Shown here piece by piece: positions 60,579 to 64,000 of a DNA stretch of 64,000 nucleotides. How positions within the stretch are numbered: position 1 is the first letter of the stretch; each line of letters begins with the position of its first letter. Below the pieces are notes generated by a model. The model was not told the DNA's origin, searched no databases, and worked only from the letters and a program-made list of their open reading frames with translations. A program made the position numbers and the translations under genes. The stretch comes from Nematostella vectensis (taxonomy: Eukaryota; Cnidaria; Anthozoa; Actiniaria; Edwardsiidae): NCBI RefSeq assembly GCF_932526225.1, contig NC_064047.1:5519501-5583500 (forward strand). Reading direction: 5' to 3'.

Positions 60579-61541
60579 CTAACTACTGGCCTGAATGGAA
60601 GCACGTAGCTGGGAAGCAAGCGCCAATTTTGATTGATTACTAAATTCTAAATACAATTTGTAAGAGTCACTAGCCCAATCACCATACAACTGTATCAATT
60701 CCCCTGGTACTCCGTGGTTAAACGCCCAAGAGGCACAGCCGCGTCGAAATGAGTGACCCCGATATGAGTCAGCATGAGCAACCCCCACTGAGCAAAGCGC
60801 CAGACGAAATTCGGTAACGAAACGGGACTTCGTCAAAGCAAACGGGCCTGAATGACCAAGCAATAAAAACAGCGGTTTGCGTGCAGACGCGGGTACCAGG
60901 CGAATCATGTTGTTGTAGGCAGCGACCGGACATAATAACGAGCCTGGAATACGTAACAGAGGAATGTGTAATCGACGCTGACCGAACTGAATAGTTTTTG
61001 TATGCTTAAACGTGACGATAAGCCCGTGTTCGTTACACAAAACATCACCCCGTGTGAGATCGCGGGTAGGGTTAAATGCCTTAATAGAAAGCGGTACGAT
61101 ATTAGCTATACGCGCCATAAGAAAAAATGCAAAGAGAAATGCGCAATACAATGTAGAAGAGTTAGCATCATGTTGAAAATCTACTGTTCGCGCAACTAGC
61201 AATAAAAGGCTAGGAGTTACCGGTGGAGCCCTCTGAGGTACACGTGGTATCCTACGGGAAACTCCCCGCAGGGCTAGGGATAAACTAAAATCCTTAGTAA
61301 ATGCATAGTCATAACCGGCGAAAAGATGTAATAACTTGACCCCACTTAAATAATTACGAATCGAAGGTGGTGCAATCGAACGACTTAAAAACTGTACATA
61401 AAGACAGACCGTATCTATGTCTGCTGGTAATGGAGTCAAGTCAAAATATAAGCAAAATAGAAAAAAGGCCTTAAATTGAGTCTTTAAATTACTATATGTC
61501 CCTGTGCTATAAGCAGCTTGTAATGTCTGTCGTAGATCCTT
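60579..61541 (-). CDS. tyrosine recombinase of DIRS-like element
   Basis: Open for 320 codons from a stop just above 61541, with no ATG start in sight, so it was probably expressed by frameshift or as a separate reading frame. The N-terminal part reads AYSTGTYSNLKTQFKAFFLF, a SAM-like DNA-binding core, then SIRNYLSGVKLLH. Catalytic residues can be seen in order: Arg in MARIANIVPL, His-x-x-Arg in GHSFRRGCASWAF, and the Tyr nucleophile in SYKLYLEFS. This enzyme would insert a circular DNA copy without target duplication. The frame appears intact even though upstream ones are broken. Confidence 0.8.
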   Translation of the reverse strand, partial: KDLRQTLQAAYSTGTYSNLKTQFKAFFLFCLYFDLTPLPADIDTVCLYVQFLSRSIAPPSIRNYLSGVKLLHLFAGYDYAFTKDFSLSLALRGVSRRIPRVPQRAPPVTPSLLLLVARTVDFQHDANSSTLYCAFLFAFFLMARIANIVPLSIKAFNPTRDLTRGDVLCNEHGLIVTFKHTKTIQFGQRRLHIPLLRIPGSLLCPVAAYNNMIRLVPASARKPLFLLLGHSGPFALTKSRFVTEFRLALCSVGVAHADSYRGHSFRRGCASWAFNHGVPGELIQLYGDWASDSYKLYLEFSNQSKLALASQLRASIQASS

Positions 61542-61592
61542 TTACAGAGAGGCCAAAGCCGAGGAATCTGCAAGAAAGAGCGAGCGAATAAG

Positions 61593-62960
61593 TTACGACT
61601 GGAAGGCGAATAACCAAGGAGTCGTGAATGTGAAATGGTCCGATGAGATTGTAACACCCCTACGATTGGCGCAACGAGCGCTCTCCAGGAATCGTTCCTT
61701 AACAGTGGAGGCAACGGAGCCCCATCTTGAAAGCAAATCTGAATCACAATTCAACACAGACGGTAGGTGAACCGCTCTGATCTCAAAATCATAACTCGCT
61801 GACAAATAACAAATCTCGCGAAGACAGGAATTCAGGAAGGGATGGCGAGTTCTACCAGAATTCAATACCGTGACAGCAACCTGATTGTCACAGCGCACGG
61901 TTAAACGGAGTCCCGTCCACAACTTAAGCGCCACCACCATAGTGAGAAGTTCCAAACAATTTATATCGAGGGACTGAGCAACAACCACATTCGGAAATGA
62001 AGCGTGGAAATATTCATTGTCACAAACGCCTCCACAACCAACCAGGCAAGCGTCTGTAGAAAAAACTTCCCCCGGAGAACTCCAAGAGGTAGTTTTAATC
62101 ATAGATACTCCGTTGTATTCCCGCAGGAAATGACACCACCAAATAATATCCTTGCGAAATTCCGCGGTTAAATTAACGTGAAGATGATTGTATTGAACTG
62201 TTCGTAGCAGACTTTATACGCGCGAGATAAACACCCGACTCTGACGAACACACTTTGAAACAAACACAAGTTTGCCAACTAGGGATTGTAACTCCCGTTT
62301 GCGAGCAGTTTTGCGGTTCCTCCAATCATGTAAGAGGAGCTCTAACTCCGCTAGCTGCTCAGGACTAACTGACAACGTAAATGAATTCGTGTCGACCATC
62401 ACTCCCAAACACAGCATGAGCGATGAAGGCGGACAAGCTTTGGAAACAGATTCGATCAGTCCCAGAGAGGAGAGAAGAGTCCCCAACTGCTCAAAATCGG
62501 AAGTCGCAGAGCTAGCCTCAGAAACCCCAATGAAATCATCCAAATAATTAAATAAAACTTTTCCTTGCTGTCGATGAATCCAAGCTACCGCTGAGGTGGC
62601 GCGCTGACATGCCTGAGCAGCAGAGCGTAACCCCATAGTTAAAACAGTGTCAAAGTAATAATGTCCGTTCCAAATATACCCAAGTAAACGGTCATCGCCG
62701 GGATCCACAGGAAACTGCCTATACGCCTGCCGCAGATCCCTCTTATAGAGAAAACAACCCGGGCCAAACTGCACGATCGCTTCCACAATGTCATCTATAG
62801 TGGGATAACAAGTCACGAACGGATCTCCCAGAAAACTATCACACGGAATACCATCATTTACTGAACCGCCCTTAGGCCAGCTCAAGTCCACAATTACCCT
62901 ACGTTCTTCAGAATCTCGCTTGGGAACCGTGTTCAACGGTGAAGTAACAAATCCACCCAA
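61593..62960 (-). pseudogene. reverse transcriptase and RNase H of DIRS-like element
   Basis: RT motifs: LYKRDLRQAYRQFPVDPGDD (motif A Asp), MGLRSAAQACQRATSA (motif B) and FNYLDDFIGV (YLDD active site). RNase H follows: FSTDACLVGCGGV, CLELLTMVVAL, VRCDNQVAV and NCDSDLLSR supply the Asp/Glu set. A TAA at 62214-62216 interrupts the frame between RT and RNase H; reading is in phase on both sides (37 codons to the next Met). The frame above about 62962 is lost by an indel. Confidence 0.82.
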
Positions 62961-63825
62961 CGACCAAGCGAGACTTCACGTTGTAAATGCTCTGAAACTT
63001 GAGTCGCAAAATTGAGCGCACCCCGGTGAGTGCGAGCATCAAAAATAGGAACAGTATCGCCAGTGAAACCCACCGGCCAACCAAACTCCAGGAAATCACA
63101 AATCATTTGGTCGTTATAATCATACAACAAAGTCCTCCAAGTATTGATCTTTAGGGAACTTGGAACGGGCAGGCGAGAAACCACAAAGTTCGGGCGACCA
63201 GAACGAAAAACTAACTCACGTGCGTACAAATAAAAATCATTCGCCTGCTGAGAGTCACGAGGAAAGGCCGTGGAAAAACCCCGACAGTCTAGAACACCAG
63301 CCTCCACCGGCTGAGGAAAACACACATCATGAATATAATCAGCGCCCGTGGAAAAGCCACGACAGTCAGGAACTGCAGCCTTTAGCGGCTGGGAGCAAGC
63401 ATAAGCATTCAAAGCACAAAACGACATATCCGGAAATGAAGCAATTGATCTTTAGGGAACTTGGAACGGGCAGGCGAGAAACCACAAAGTTCGGGCGACC
63501 AGAACGAAAAAACTAACTCATGTGCGTACAAATAAAAATCATTCGCCTGCTGAGAGTCACGAGGAAAGGCCGTGGAAAAACCCCGACAGTCTAGAACACC
63601 AGCCTCCACCGGCTGAGGAAAACACACATCATGAATATAATCAGCGCCCGTGGAAAAGCCACGACAGTCAGGAACTGCAGCCTTTAGCGGCTGGGAGCAA
63701 GCATCAGCATTCAAAGCACAAAACGACATATCCGGAAATGAAGCAATAGTAACGGAAGGAACGCCCCCAATGTCTTGACCAAGGGCGAAGTTTATCAGTT
63801 TTTTGATTCCCCTGAAAGCGGACAA
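62933..63825 (-). pseudogene. gag-like region and RT N-terminal part, disrupted
   Basis: The frame 62933-63427 ends with PVPSSLKINTWRTLLYDYND and FLEFGWPVGFTG then EVSLGRW, a conserved lead-in to the RT of DIRS-type elements. The RT proper continues in another frame from about 62962. Upstream, a 301-bp duplication repeats part of the region and puts the copies out of frame. Near 63880-63999 another minus-strand frame is rich in Cys and His (FGVPGKHCDGPGG), perhaps a gag zinc-binding part. Confidence 0.65.
63143..63745 (-). repeat. 301-bp tandem duplication inside the retroelement
   Basis: Two head-to-tail copies, 63143-63443 and 63444-63745, both starting ATTGATCTTTAGGGAACTTG and ending near GGAAATGAAGCA. 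They differ by only a few bases, including one extra A in the second copy, so the event is recent. Confidence 0.93.
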
Positions 63826-64000
63826 TCAGATGAATCCTCTCTATGCGATTCCTGTTTTCTCTATTGTACCCAACAAGCCGCACAAATATGTTTTACCCAT
63901 TTACGTTCGCCTCGGACGTAACCATAATGATCCTTGGTATGAATGCGAACGCCCCCAGGACCGTCACAATGTTTCCCTGGCACGCCAAAATCATGATCAT

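Larger units (their letters stand above)
60579..64000 (-). mobile_element. DIRS-like tyrosine-recombinase retrotransposon, decayed, runs off window
   Basis: Minus strand, in order: gag-like region, reverse transcriptase, RNase H, tyrosine recombinase. There is no integrase or aspartic protease, and the final enzyme is a tyrosine recombinase, which marks the DIRS/Ngaro/PAT class. It is antisense to VPS13. Coding is broken by a tandem duplication, a frameshift and a stop codon. Confidence 0.85.

Overview
This is an intron-rich animal genome window, not bacterial. Coding exons are short (39-209 bp), have GT-AG borders and keep phase across introns, and the introns are full of tandem repeats and small transposons. 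An invertebrate fits best, probably an anthozoan cnidarian such as a sea anemone or coral. That guess rests on the TPR-CHAT gene, the tyrosine-recombinase retroelement and the repeat style; no taxon is proven.

Layout. 1-3.1 kb: six in-phase exons of a VPS13-family (bridge-like lipid transfer) protein, + strand, with the start outside the window and no C-terminal continuation. 6.4-8.3 kb: only the terminal exons of a concentrative nucleoside transporter (SLC28/CNT), one of them duplicated and frameshifted. 8.3-11.4 kb: apparent intergenic or promoter DNA. 11.36-59.7 kb: the first 36 exons of a VPS13A/C orthologue, + strand, 2,963 coding nt (about 987 residues), collinear in every phase; the rest lies beyond the window. 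Its 17-kb intron 33 holds an intronless gene on the minus strand for an 1,091-residue TPR-CHAT protein with a predicted caspase-like His/Cys dyad. 60.3-64 kb: a decayed DIRS-like retrotransposon (gag-like, RT, RNase H, tyrosine recombinase), minus strand, apparently inside the next VPS13 intron.

The most unusual pattern is in the VPS13 introns. Many tandem arrays are built from copies of the neighbouring exon end plus its 5' splice site (after exons 9, 17, 19, 23, 34 and 36, and a single copy after exon 7). One 3-kb array is built from the 3' splice site of exon 21, with a TACTAAT branch-site-like motif in each unit. This leaves scores of decoy splice sites beside real ones. Three families of small inverted-repeat elements and several foldback elements add to the intron content.

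Functional reading: VPS13 proteins form a lipid-conducting groove between membranes. Exon 32 encodes a FFAT-like ER-tethering motif at the place where human VPS13A has one. The TPR-CHAT gene is unrelated in function and is simply nested. Exon coordinates were derived by hand from splice motifs and homology recalled from memory, with no alignment software.
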